64,000 nt of DNA from Lewinellaceae bacterium. Lineage in GTDB: Bacteria; Bacteroidota; Bacteroidia; Chitinophagales; Saprospiraceae. Positions 14,565 through 22,294 of the stretch are shown here, piece by piece (positions within the stretch are counted from its first letter, which is position 1; each line of letters opens with the position of its first letter). The notes beneath the pieces were generated by a model. That model saw nothing but the letters and a program-made list of their open reading frames with translations. It ran no database searches and was not told the DNA's origin. The stretch spans positions 62,001 to 126,000 of the forward strand of contig JACJYP010000003.1 of NCBI GenBank assembly GCA_020636045.1, given 5' to 3'. The translations under genes and the position numbers were made by a program.

Positions 14565-15677
14565 TCAGCCGTGTTTGCCCGCATTCAAAAAAGCACCCGG
14601 AGTGATACCCGTTCGCTTTTTGAATGCGCGCAGGAATGTCGTTTTACTTGAAAAACCGCAGTCCGTTCCCAGTGCCTCGATCGACAGGTGCCGGAATCGT
14701 TCGTCAGAAAGCCGTCGCAATACTTCACTTACCCGGTAATCGTTGACAAAATCGCTGAATTTCATACCCATTGATTCACTCAGGATGTGAGAAAGATGGT
14801 GTGAAGGCATCCCGAGTTGCTCCGCCAGATCGGCGATCCGAAGCCCGGTATCCAGATAGGGTTTTTCCGTTTCCATATGTTTCAGTAGCGCCTGTTTCCC
14901 CGCCTCCAGTTTTGCCGCGTCGAGCGGCGAAGTTTTGTATTTGCCTCCGGTTATTATTTTCGGGAAGAAGTCGGTGCGCCCCAGCGCATGATACCCGATC
15001 AGATGTAAGGATACGGCGATCAAACCTGCCAGCACATATTCCATATTGGCCGACGGAAGGTGCAGCAGGCTGAAAGATATCTTGACGGACATATCCAGCA
15101 GCAATAGCAATGTGAAATAAACCGAAAACCGGACGTACCACCTCGCCTTGGCGCAATCCGGGACTGGCAGGGTCATCCTCTTTTGTCGTGCAAAATGCCA
15201 GATCGCCACGGTATACGCCATCAGAACATAGATAAAAACATTGCCGGTGAGCACTACCTGCAAAGGATATGACTTCCCGGGCTCGAGTAACCACGCTACC
15301 AGTTCTTCTTTTGCTGCCGCAGGCATGTTGTATACAGGCCACATCCGCCAGCAACCGTACGCCAAAGGCAGCAGGTGCAAACAATGCACCTGCCGGAGCC
15401 GGAAACCGGGCTCCAGTGCTTTTTTTACCGACAGGAAAAACGCCGGCCCTGACAGGAACATGAACGGATACAATACTCCCAGGCTATCGGGGTAAAAACG
15501 AATGATACCTGACAGAAAAAGCAGGTAATTCAGCAGATACGCCGTAACGCCCGCCAGTGCGATACCGAGCAGGCAATCCTTGTTTTTCAGGAAAATCAAA
15601 ACGGACAGATAACAACCGTGCAGGGTGGCCGCTCCGAGAACAAGGATCAATAAAAACTGGAAGGGCGGATAGGGCAT
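14565..15677 (-). CDS. Membrane-bound AraC-family transcriptional regulator
   Basis: A 370-residue protein with seven or so hydrophobic segments over residues 5-235, then a soluble linker and a C-terminal AraC/XylS DNA-binding domain (about 270-365). The first HTH is IADLAEQLGMPSHHLSHILSE and the second IEALGTDCGFSSKTTFLRAFKKRTG ends in the usual PxxF-like ITPGAFLNA. This layout is common in Bacteroidota and suggests membrane sensing coupled directly to transcription. It is divergent from the SnoaL-like lipoprotein gene, with 109 bases between start codons, so that operon is the likely target (inference). The signal is unknown. Confidence 0.88.
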   Translation of the reverse strand: MPYPPFQFLLILVLGAATLHGCYLSVLIFLKNKDCLLGIALAGVTAYLLNYLLFLSGIIRFYPDSLGVLYPFMFLSGPAFFLSVKKALEPGFRLRQVHCLHLLPLAYGCWRMWPVYNMPAAAKEELVAWLLEPGKSYPLQVVLTGNVFIYVLMAYTVAIWHFARQKRMTLPVPDCAKARWYVRFSVYFTLLLLLDMSVKISFSLLHLPSANMEYVLAGLIAVSLHLIGYHALGRTDFFPKIITGGKYKTSPLDAAKLEAGKQALLKHMETEKPYLDTGLRIADLAEQLGMPSHHLSHILSESMGMKFSDFVNDYRVSEVLRRLSDERFRHLSIEALGTDCGFSSKTTFLRAFKKRTGITPGAFLNAGKHG

Positions 15678-15786
15678 GTAAGGAAAAGTTGTGGGCGCAT
15701 TTAATAAAATAAAACGCAGGCAGCCTTCCGTTCAGGCAGATTTGCGCATTCTTTCTGTGCACTGCGTGCGCAAAATTCGCTCGATC

Positions 15787-16248
15787 ATGAAAACACAAGT
15801 AACAAAAATGCTCATGGTGCTTCTCTTTTTATCCACACTGTGCCCGTATTCCTGCCGGCAACCTGCTTTTGACCTCGAAGCCGTCAAACAATATATCGGA
15901 GAGGCCAATAAGCGGTATGGCGAACGGACCAAAGGGATTCCTGCTTTTTTTGCCGCGGCATATACAAGAGATGCATGGGTTATGCCTGCGGGTGTTCCGA
16001 AGATCACCGGTATGGACAACATCATTGCCTATTTCAAAGCCCCCGGCGATGCAGTTCCCTATTCCGTAACTGTACGGGCGGAAGAAGTATTCGGCCATGA
16101 AGACAATGTGATCGAAACGGGTGTATACGAACTGACCGATGCAGGTGGGAAATGCTTTGAGAAAGGAAAGTTCGTGGTCATTTGGCGCAAGGAAGATGGC
16201 CTGTGGAAAATACATCGCGAGATATGGACTTCCGACCTGACCGGATAA
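15787..16248 (+). CDS. SnoaL/DUF4440-like lipoprotein
   Basis: A 153-residue protein. The N-terminus has a hydrophobic segment ending LCPYSC, with Cys22 as the likely lipidation site. The rest is a cone-shaped SnoaL/ketosteroid-isomerase-like fold: the helix EAVKQYIGEANKRYGERTKG, YTRDAWVMPAGVPKITGMDNI, and the final strands VVIWRKEDGLWKIHREIW. This fold is used by isomerases, hydratases and many binding proteins, so no reaction is assigned. Start ATG 15787 matches the signal peptide; the upstream 32 codons are the intergenic region. It is 12 bases ahead of the next gene. Confidence 0.8.
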   Translation: MKTQVTKMLMVLLFLSTLCPYSCRQPAFDLEAVKQYIGEANKRYGERTKGIPAFFAAAYTRDAWVMPAGVPKITGMDNIIAYFKAPGDAVPYSVTVRAEEVFGHEDNVIETGVYELTDAGGKCFEKGKFVVIWRKEDGLWKIHREIWTSDLTG

Positions 16249-16260
16249 AACAACACTGCT

Positions 16261-17340
16261 ATGAGAACACTTTTATTTTTCCTTTTGGCAACGCTGCCCC
16301 CGTCGCTCATGCGGGCGCAACAGTTCCCCGATTACTGGCTGGGCGACTGGGATGTGTTCAGCGTGCAGTCGGGTCGCCTGATCGGTGAGAACCACCTGAC
16401 AAAAATGCTGGACGGCAAGGTCGTATTCGAACACTGGACGGACGTGCTCGGGATAGAAGGACACAGTTTCACCCTCTACGACAGCGTGTCGGGATGCTGG
16501 TTGCAAAACTGGGTGGACAACAGGGGGATCATGAACAACTCGAAGGGGCGGCTTTCGGGCGATACAATGATGTTTCTGAGCGGCTCCGTTCCGGAGGGGA
16601 ATAGTAAGGCGTTGCACCGCATGTCGTTGATACCGGTCTCTCCGAATGAATTGATACAGTGCGGAGAGGTTTCGATCGACAGCGCGCAACACTGGCAGAA
16701 AAAGTTCCATTTTCGCTACCTGCGAAAACCCGCGAACGACGTGCTGAATTGCCGGAATGCGCCGCGATCGCTGGCTTATTTCAGGGGAGAGATAGAATAC
16801 GCCTATTCCTATGAGAGCGAACAGATAGACGCCGATTCTTTGGCCCGCACCAAGCCCGGCAAAAGTATTTTTCGCTATGACCTGTCCAGTTACAGGAGTT
16901 GCTTTATGGGGCCGGATACGGTAACCTATTATTACGATGGCGAGCGAAATCGCTGCCTTGCACAATCCGGACAGCAGCCTTTATTTGAATGCGAGGATTA
17001 TGGTGTTCTGACCGATTCGGTGCGCTCATGGCGTTTGCTGGACAGCGATGAGAAAATACTGGGGCACCGGGTTTCCATACTGGAAATACAGTCGAAGTAT
17101 TTTTTTACCCGCTACTACATAAGCCTGGATGTGAAAATATCGCCGGCAACCTGGGATAAACACCTTGCTTACAACTGGGCTTTTTACGGCGACAAAACGG
17201 ACGGCGGTCTGATCCTGAAACTGGAGCACCGTTTCAAACAATACACCATGCGCGGCATTGCTACCCGGATAACAAAGGCAGATGAAGGGTTCGATGCGCT
17301 TGGTTTGCCGGAAGGCAGTTTCGAGCAGTGGTGCAAATAG
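16261..17340 (+). CDS. Secreted protein of unknown function, DUF1579-like N-terminus
   Basis: A 359-residue protein with a Sec signal peptide (residues 1-20, cut after RAQ). Residues 22-150 (YWLGDWDVFSVQSGRLIGENHLTKMLDGKVVFEHW) look like the lipocalin-like barrels of DUF1579-type proteins. The second half (FRGEIEYAYSYESEQIDADSLARTKPGKSIFRYD onward, taken as separate strands) resembles lipoprotein-chaperone-like sheets, but I do not recognise a family. It follows the SnoaL-like gene by 12 bases and probably shares its AraC-controlled promoter. The 226 bases after its stop (17341-17566) hold no gene that I can support. Confidence 0.6.
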   Translation: MRTLLFFLLATLPPSLMRAQQFPDYWLGDWDVFSVQSGRLIGENHLTKMLDGKVVFEHWTDVLGIEGHSFTLYDSVSGCWLQNWVDNRGIMNNSKGRLSGDTMMFLSGSVPEGNSKALHRMSLIPVSPNELIQCGEVSIDSAQHWQKKFHFRYLRKPANDVLNCRNAPRSLAYFRGEIEYAYSYESEQIDADSLARTKPGKSIFRYDLSSYRSCFMGPDTVTYYYDGERNRCLAQSGQQPLFECEDYGVLTDSVRSWRLLDSDEKILGHRVSILEIQSKYFFTRYYISLDVKISPATWDKHLAYNWAFYGDKTDGGLILKLEHRFKQYTMRGIATRITKADEGFDALGLPEGSFEQWCK

Positions 17341-17566
17341 GTTTGCACAACCGCGATCCTGGCGCCAAATGGCGCTCAAAGATCAGGTTGCTGCCGGAAG
17401 CGCGGGCAAGTGTGGGGTTGAACCTGGGTGGATTATCCAGTCCGGATTATGAACCGCCGCAGGGTCTGAAAGCGCTGTACGGCCGGGTGGGTAAATATGC
17501 CGGGTATGCATTTGGCTGCAGGAAATAGCGCGCCTTACCTTGAATCACCATAAGGCATTTCGTGGA

Positions 17567-18853
17567 TTACGTCGTGTTGCGGTCAGCCGCTTTTTTATAT
17601 ATCCACTCGATCAGAAAGCAGATCGCAGCGACGGAAACGGCAACGATCACCCCGGTGCGGTTGGAGGTGTACTGTTGCGTTAACAGCACCACAAGCGCTG
17701 TACCGCAGAGTAAAAAACCCAGCAAACAGACCGCCTTGTTGCTGCCCGTCTGGGCAGACAATTTATAGCCTGCAAAATTCACCACTGAAAAGATCAGCAG
17801 GAACCCGGCGCTTCCTGCCGTCGAAATGCTTTCCAGGTTCAGGGTATTGGTGAGCAGGAGGGTCAGGCATGCCGTGATGAGCAGCCCGACCGGCTGATCC
17901 CAAAGTTTCCGGGTCAGTTCGTGCGGCAGTTCGTCGTCTTCTGCGATCTCGTAACTGACGCGGCTGCCCCCGTACAGCGAGGCATTGATCGCCGAAAAAG
18001 TAGAGATCAGCGCGGCCACGGTAATGACGGTAAAACCCGCCGCGCCGAGCATCGGGCGCGCGGCTTCCGCCAATACGTAATCTTCTGCGCTGGCAATTTC
18101 GCCGAAGGGCAGCGACCCCACGGTCACCAGTGCGATGACGACGTACAGCGCGATGACAAAAACCACCGAATAGTAATAGGCCCTGGGAATGTTCTTTTCG
18201 GGCGCTTTGATATCGGGCGTGGCGTTGGCGATCAGTTCAAAGCCTTCGTATGCCACAAAAATGACCATGCCGCCGGTCAGCAGTTGGGCGGGGCCTTCCC
18301 AGTGCATGGGCGACAGTTGCTCCAGATTGGTATTCCCGATCAGACCGAATACGCCGACTGCGACAAACGCGAGCAAAATCACCATTTTGACGATCACTGC
18401 GTACTCCTCTATTTTCCCGACCACTTTTATGCTGTAATAGTTGATAACGGTGGCTAAGATGACGATCCCGCTGGCGTAGATGTGAAAATTCAGCGTTTTG
18501 TCGCCCGTCAGGTCGGCAAGGTTGGGCGCATAAGATCCGAACGCCGAAGCATACAGCGCCAGCATGATGACATAACTTACCCAGAGCAGGTTGTTGAGTC
18601 CGCCGCTGAATACGGTTGTACCGAAACCCTGGTTGATGACTTTGACCGTGCCGCCCCTGTCCGGGAAGGCAAGCGACAATTTGGCGTAACTGTACGAGGT
18701 AATAAGCGCCAGCGCTCCGGCAAAGAGAAAAGCCAGCGGGGTGCCGCCTTTGGCGAGGGAGACCGCCAGGCCCAGCACGGCAAAAATGCCGCCGCCGACC
18801 ATGCCGCCGATCCCGATGGAGATCGCTTCTTTAAGTCCTATTTTTTCACCCAT
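17567..18853 (-). CDS. APC-family amino acid permease
   Basis: A 428-residue inner-membrane protein with about 12 transmembrane helices. The N-terminal helix 1 motif SIGIGGMVGGGIFAVLGLA is the substrate-backbone-binding GxGxG-like break typical of the amino acid-polyamine-organocation superfamily. The helix 6 segment VIFVAYEGFELIANATPDIKAPEKNIPRA is the classic TM6/loop signature (YEGFE...A...E.KNP.R). It most likely moves an amino acid or polyamine by proton symport or exchange; the substrate cannot be read. It is monocistronic. Start ATG 18853 gives MGEKIGLKEAISIG. Confidence 0.92.
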   Translation of the reverse strand: MGEKIGLKEAISIGIGGMVGGGIFAVLGLAVSLAKGGTPLAFLFAGALALITSYSYAKLSLAFPDRGGTVKVINQGFGTTVFSGGLNNLLWVSYVIMLALYASAFGSYAPNLADLTGDKTLNFHIYASGIVILATVINYYSIKVVGKIEEYAVIVKMVILLAFVAVGVFGLIGNTNLEQLSPMHWEGPAQLLTGGMVIFVAYEGFELIANATPDIKAPEKNIPRAYYYSVVFVIALYVVIALVTVGSLPFGEIASAEDYVLAEAARPMLGAAGFTVITVAALISTFSAINASLYGGSRVSYEIAEDDELPHELTRKLWDQPVGLLITACLTLLLTNTLNLESISTAGSAGFLLIFSVVNFAGYKLSAQTGSNKAVCLLGFLLCGTALVVLLTQQYTSNRTGVIVAVSVAAICFLIEWIYKKAADRNTT

Positions 18854-18987
18854 TCAACTGATACGGCGGTGTTTTTTCGCCAAATGCCGCCGCCTGTGGA
18901 AACCCGTATGAGAAAGAATGATCGCAATGTCCGAAAAATACTGCCGCAGGCAAAATGGAGCGTACAACTGCGGATGCCGCAGGGCCT

Positions 18988-19081
18988 ATTGGTTCTACTA
19001 TTTGGCATCTTGAAAAACGTAGCGGCCAGTGGCCGTTTTGTTATCGGCACGAATTGCTGCTGACTGCCACTGCCAACTGGT
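18988..19081. repeat. Dispersed intergenic repeat with ACTGCCA heptamers (copy 1)
   Basis: ATTGGTTCT, five variable bases, then TTGGCATCTTGAAAA at 18988-19016, followed at 19062-19079 by ACTGCCACTGCCAACTG. The first part recurs inverted at 38145-38173, the heptamers at about 38110 and 55190. The rest of the gap before the permease holds nothing recognisable. Confidence 0.65.
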
Positions 19082-19113
19082 TACTTCTATGGATATCTTA
19101 ACCAGGCGCCTCT

Positions 19114-19704
19114 TCAACCGATCGGGGTGCTCGCTTTTTTCAGAAAAAACCCGGTCACGACACCCAGTACGGGTCCGCCAGCCAGTATCAGGAGGATGTT
19201 GAGCGTAAACAATACCCAGTTGTTGGACGAAACGTACTTCGTGTAGTCGAGGCTCAGTACGGTGAGCACGGCCAGCAGCCAGCCGCTGAAACTTCCCCGG
19301 GTCCACATTCCGGCATTCGGGAGCGTTGCCTTCAGCAACCCGTACTGCAGCATTCCGGCGAGCAGTCCGCCCAGGGCGGTGCTCATCAAAATGTAGTACG
19401 GGCTTCCCGAGTGGCCGGAGAAATATTTCAGCACGTCGAAAAAAAGAAAGGCGCCGCCCAGGCCAAGTACGGAATACCATATCCAGCGTGTGCCGATACC
19501 GGCCGATTTGCGCAGCACGCGCCATTGCATGAAACCGACGCCGGCGCCCATGCCGACGCCCAGAAAGAACTGCAATCGCTCGATGCCCATGGCATCGAAA
19601 CTGCCGGAAAGGACCAGCACGACGACGAATCCCAGCAGCCAGCCCAGTATGTTCGCCTTCAACCAGCCGGGGTGTTTTGTTTGATGTTCGGGAGTGTTGT
19701 TCAT
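19114..19704 (-). CDS. Integral membrane protein of unknown function
   Basis: A 196-residue protein with about six hydrophobic helices. Helices 2-3 carry small-residue runs (LGVGMGAGVGFMQWRVLRKSA), and STALGGLLAGMLQYGLLK repeats the same style, suggesting an internal duplication of the Gly-rich GxxxGxxQWxxLR unit. This resembles small membrane proteins found in many bacteria, with no assigned function. It starts 17 bases after the S41 peptidase stop on the same strand, so it is probably the second gene of that operon. Confidence 0.65.
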   Translation of the reverse strand: MNNTPEHQTKHPGWLKANILGWLLGFVVVLVLSGSFDAMGIERLQFFLGVGMGAGVGFMQWRVLRKSAGIGTRWIWYSVLGLGGAFLFFDVLKYFSGHSGSPYYILMSTALGGLLAGMLQYGLLKATLPNAGMWTRGSFSGWLLAVLTVLSLDYTKYVSSNNWVLFTLNILLILAGGPVLGVVTGFFLKKASTPIG

Positions 19705-19721
19705 GTTTTTATGGTCACGGG

Positions 19722-21092
19722 TTATTTGTCTTTCAGGTAGTTCAGCGCGGCTTCAAGGGCCGGGTCATGGTCGTTCATATAATCGGCAAGCGATTTCCGG
19801 ACGACAAGATCGGGCTGTATGCCGTATCCCACGAATTCCCGGCCGTCGGGGTATGTGTCTTTTTTGGTACAGATCCTCGCCGAGCCGCCGCCGGGGAGTT
19901 TGAACATGATGGGCTGGCCTGTGCTTCCGTAGGTCTCCTCGCCGATTTTAAACATATGCTTCTGGTTGTCGGCATAGATCAGAAAGTCCTCCGCTGCGGA
20001 AGCGGTTTCGTGCCCGATCAGCAGGACCGTGGGCACGACGAGGCGTTTTTCTTGGAGACGTACCGTATCAGGTGCATATGGGAACTGGTGATAAAAGCGG
20101 TCGCGGTATGACAGGTACTCCTGCGTAGCCCAGGCGTTGCCGGCGGTGTCTGTTTCCGCAGTCCACATGCCCCAGGCTTTGAACGAGGGGATATGCAACC
20201 GGCTTTGCTGCCTTGAGCCGTACAGCAGCGTGTCGTTAGTCAGGTATTCCAGGATGATCCTTCCGACTCCGGTGCTGCCACCGCCGTTGTTCCGCAGATC
20301 GACGATCAGTTTTTTTGCCTTGTACAGTTCAGGCAAAATTTCCAGGAATAGCGTATCGATCTTTGGATTGTCAAAAGAATTCAGCGCAAGATAGGCGGCC
20401 CCGTTTTCCATCCACTTGAATTGCAGCAAACCCCATTGTTCAAACGGCGGGTACACTTCTTTTTCCAGCGTCTCGGCATGCGTCAGTTTCAACGTTTTTC
20501 GCACTCCGTCGGGTTGTTTGATCGTAATATCAAACGACGTCCCTATCGGCGCCTGGAACATCATCTGCACGGCTCTGTCAGCCAGGATGTAATCCGTAGA
20601 GGAGGAAATATAGAGGACGACTTTTTCTGCAAGGTAGTCCGAGGTTGTTTGTCCGTTCACGGCTACCACTTCCGAGCCGATCGGTATCTCGTCTTTTTTA
20701 CTGGCATTGACCCGCGTCACGATGGCCTTCCCGTCGATATTGGACATGAAAAGCCTGTATTCGCCGAAGTAGGTGTTGTAGAGATTCTTCTGTACGGTAT
20801 CCGGAAAATAAACATTGGTATGGCCGTCTTTCAGCAGCGCGCAAAACTGCTGCAACAGGCGGTAATAAGCATAGTCGTCGGGGGTGTCCTGCACCTCGAT
20901 GATGAGTTTTTTGTACTCCTTGTCCCACATATCCCGGTCTACTTTGTCGAGGTAGATAAAATTGTAGTTGGTTTCCTGCCAGAATCTGGAAAGTCCGTAC
21001 ACTTTATCGGCTTTTGAGATCGTATTCGGCATCTGGGCTGAAACGGTCTGTGTCAGACACAAGAGAACAGCGAAAAAAGAGGATTTTGACAT
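19722..21092 (-). CDS. S41-family serine peptidase (C-terminal-processing-like), secreted
   Basis: A 456-residue protein with a Sec signal peptide (residues 1-19, after VSAQ). A helical N-terminal part precedes a PDZ-like region (IGSEVVAVNGQTTSDYLAEK, about 145-165) and the S41 catalytic core: LIVDLRNNGGGSTGVG near 262-277, and GHETASAAEDF with the nucleophile Ser at about 361. A Lys base of the CtpA type is not evident, so this is closer to the tricorn-core/IRBP branch. It would act in the periplasm or at the surface. First gene of a likely operon with the membrane protein behind it. Confidence 0.87.
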   Translation of the reverse strand: MSKSSFFAVLLCLTQTVSAQMPNTISKADKVYGLSRFWQETNYNFIYLDKVDRDMWDKEYKKLIIEVQDTPDDYAYYRLLQQFCALLKDGHTNVYFPDTVQKNLYNTYFGEYRLFMSNIDGKAIVTRVNASKKDEIPIGSEVVAVNGQTTSDYLAEKVVLYISSSTDYILADRAVQMMFQAPIGTSFDITIKQPDGVRKTLKLTHAETLEKEVYPPFEQWGLLQFKWMENGAAYLALNSFDNPKIDTLFLEILPELYKAKKLIVDLRNNGGGSTGVGRIILEYLTNDTLLYGSRQQSRLHIPSFKAWGMWTAETDTAGNAWATQEYLSYRDRFYHQFPYAPDTVRLQEKRLVVPTVLLIGHETASAAEDFLIYADNQKHMFKIGEETYGSTGQPIMFKLPGGGSARICTKKDTYPDGREFVGYGIQPDLVVRKSLADYMNDHDPALEAALNYLKDK

Positions 21093-21172
21093 GGCCTTGC
21101 GTGGTTTTAATAAATCACTCCAAAATGACTAGCAGACAAAGATAAAAAGTCATTTCATGGAGAGCGCCCTGT

Positions 21173-21937
21173 TCAGAACCTTGAAACGATCAACCGCAAG
21201 GCGCCAGTGAACGTGGGCTCGGAGCGGAAACGGCCGTACTTTCTGTCCCATTCGCCTGAGGCAAGATCGTTTTCGAGCGCCTTCACCAGGCGGGCTTCCA
21301 GCTCTTCCTCCAAAAATCCCCAGGCCGACTGTGCCTGACGCACCGCTTTATTCAGGAAGGCTTCGGGCCTGCCGTAAAATGCCTCCTGAAACCCGTCCCT
21401 GCAGTCCAGGGGGATGGGCACCGGCACGATCTCGCACTGCCCGCCCAATGCGCGCATCACGCGATCGAGGGCCGGGTAACGCGCTCTTTCGACTTCTACC
21501 AGTTCGGGAAAATACCGGGCGTTCCAGAAATCATCGAGGGCGGCGGGGTCGAAAGTCATGACCACCACACATTCTTTCGTCACTCTGCGCAATTCCCGCA
21601 GTCCCTGTTCCAGGTCGGGCCAGTGATGCACGGTCAGCATGGCCATGGATGCGTCGAATGCGCCGTCGTCGAAAGGCAGACGATCGGCCCTGGCGTCGAC
21701 GGCGGGCGCTTTCCCCTGCGCGCTGCGCTGCGCGCGCATGACCGGCGAGGGTTCCACCGCCACCACATAGCGATCGGCGGGTTCGTAGGAGCCCGCGCCC
21801 GCGCCGACATTCAGTACCGTTCGCGCGTTGCCCAGGGCTCGTTCCACATACGCCGCGATCCGCGGATCGGTTTGCCGGTAGCCGGAATATTGCTGCCCGA
21901 AGGAATCGTAGTCGAATGCAGGGTTTGTAATGTTCAT
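21173..21937 (-). CDS. Class I SAM-dependent methyltransferase
   Basis: A 254-residue protein of the UbiE/Methyltransf_11 type. Motif I is VLNVGAGAGSYEP (residues 32-44), the acidic end of strand 2 is VVAVEPS, motif II-like is AVDARADRLPFDDGAFDASMAM, and motif III is LRELRRVTKECVVVMTFDP. The C-terminal 100 residues are helical and probably bind the acceptor, which is unknown. Start ATG 21937 (MNITNPAFDYDSFG) is preferred to an in-frame ATG ten codons upstream, as it matches the family start. It is a single gene followed, after an 80-base gap, by the S41 operon on the same strand. Confidence 0.85.
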   Translation of the reverse strand: MNITNPAFDYDSFGQQYSGYRQTDPRIAAYVERALGNARTVLNVGAGAGSYEPADRYVVAVEPSPVMRAQRSAQGKAPAVDARADRLPFDDGAFDASMAMLTVHHWPDLEQGLRELRRVTKECVVVMTFDPAALDDFWNARYFPELVEVERARYPALDRVMRALGGQCEIVPVPIPLDCRDGFQEAFYGRPEAFLNKAVRQAQSAWGFLEEELEARLVKALENDLASGEWDRKYGRFRSEPTFTGALRLIVSRF

Positions 21938-22294
21938 GCGTTCAGGAAGGATGACTGGAATAATCATTTAAAATTTATGCATTTTTTGCCTTTGCAAAAT
22001 TGCGCAAAACCGGCCGTATAAGTAACCGTCATATACGAGCGATCCAAATGCTGCGACGGAAGTATCTTGTTTCAATACCGGGAGCGGTGTTCATATGGGG
22101 GCAGTTTGCGGAATGGAAAAAAATCGGGAAAACTATTTGGCATCTATGGTCATTATTTTGGTACTTGCGAACCTAATTTCCTTTTGCCGATAGAAACGAT
22201 CTGTAATGTTCTGGATGAAACACCGGTCTTGAAGCATAGCCGGACTACTCTCCGGTACTTCAGTTTTATTGGTTAATAACACCCATCATCAATC
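21938..22294. other. Intergenic region of 357 bases
   Basis: Divergent spacer between the methyltransferase and the sensor kinase. AT-rich near the methyltransferase start. I see no consensus promoter box, hairpin terminator or gene; short frames in it lack any protein-like character. Confidence 0.5.

Noticed and set aside
17328..17528. 66-codon frame after the secreted protein gene
   Set aside because: Starts with GTG inside the previous gene, shows no domain, and has no promoter; could be a decayed fragment but this cannot be supported.
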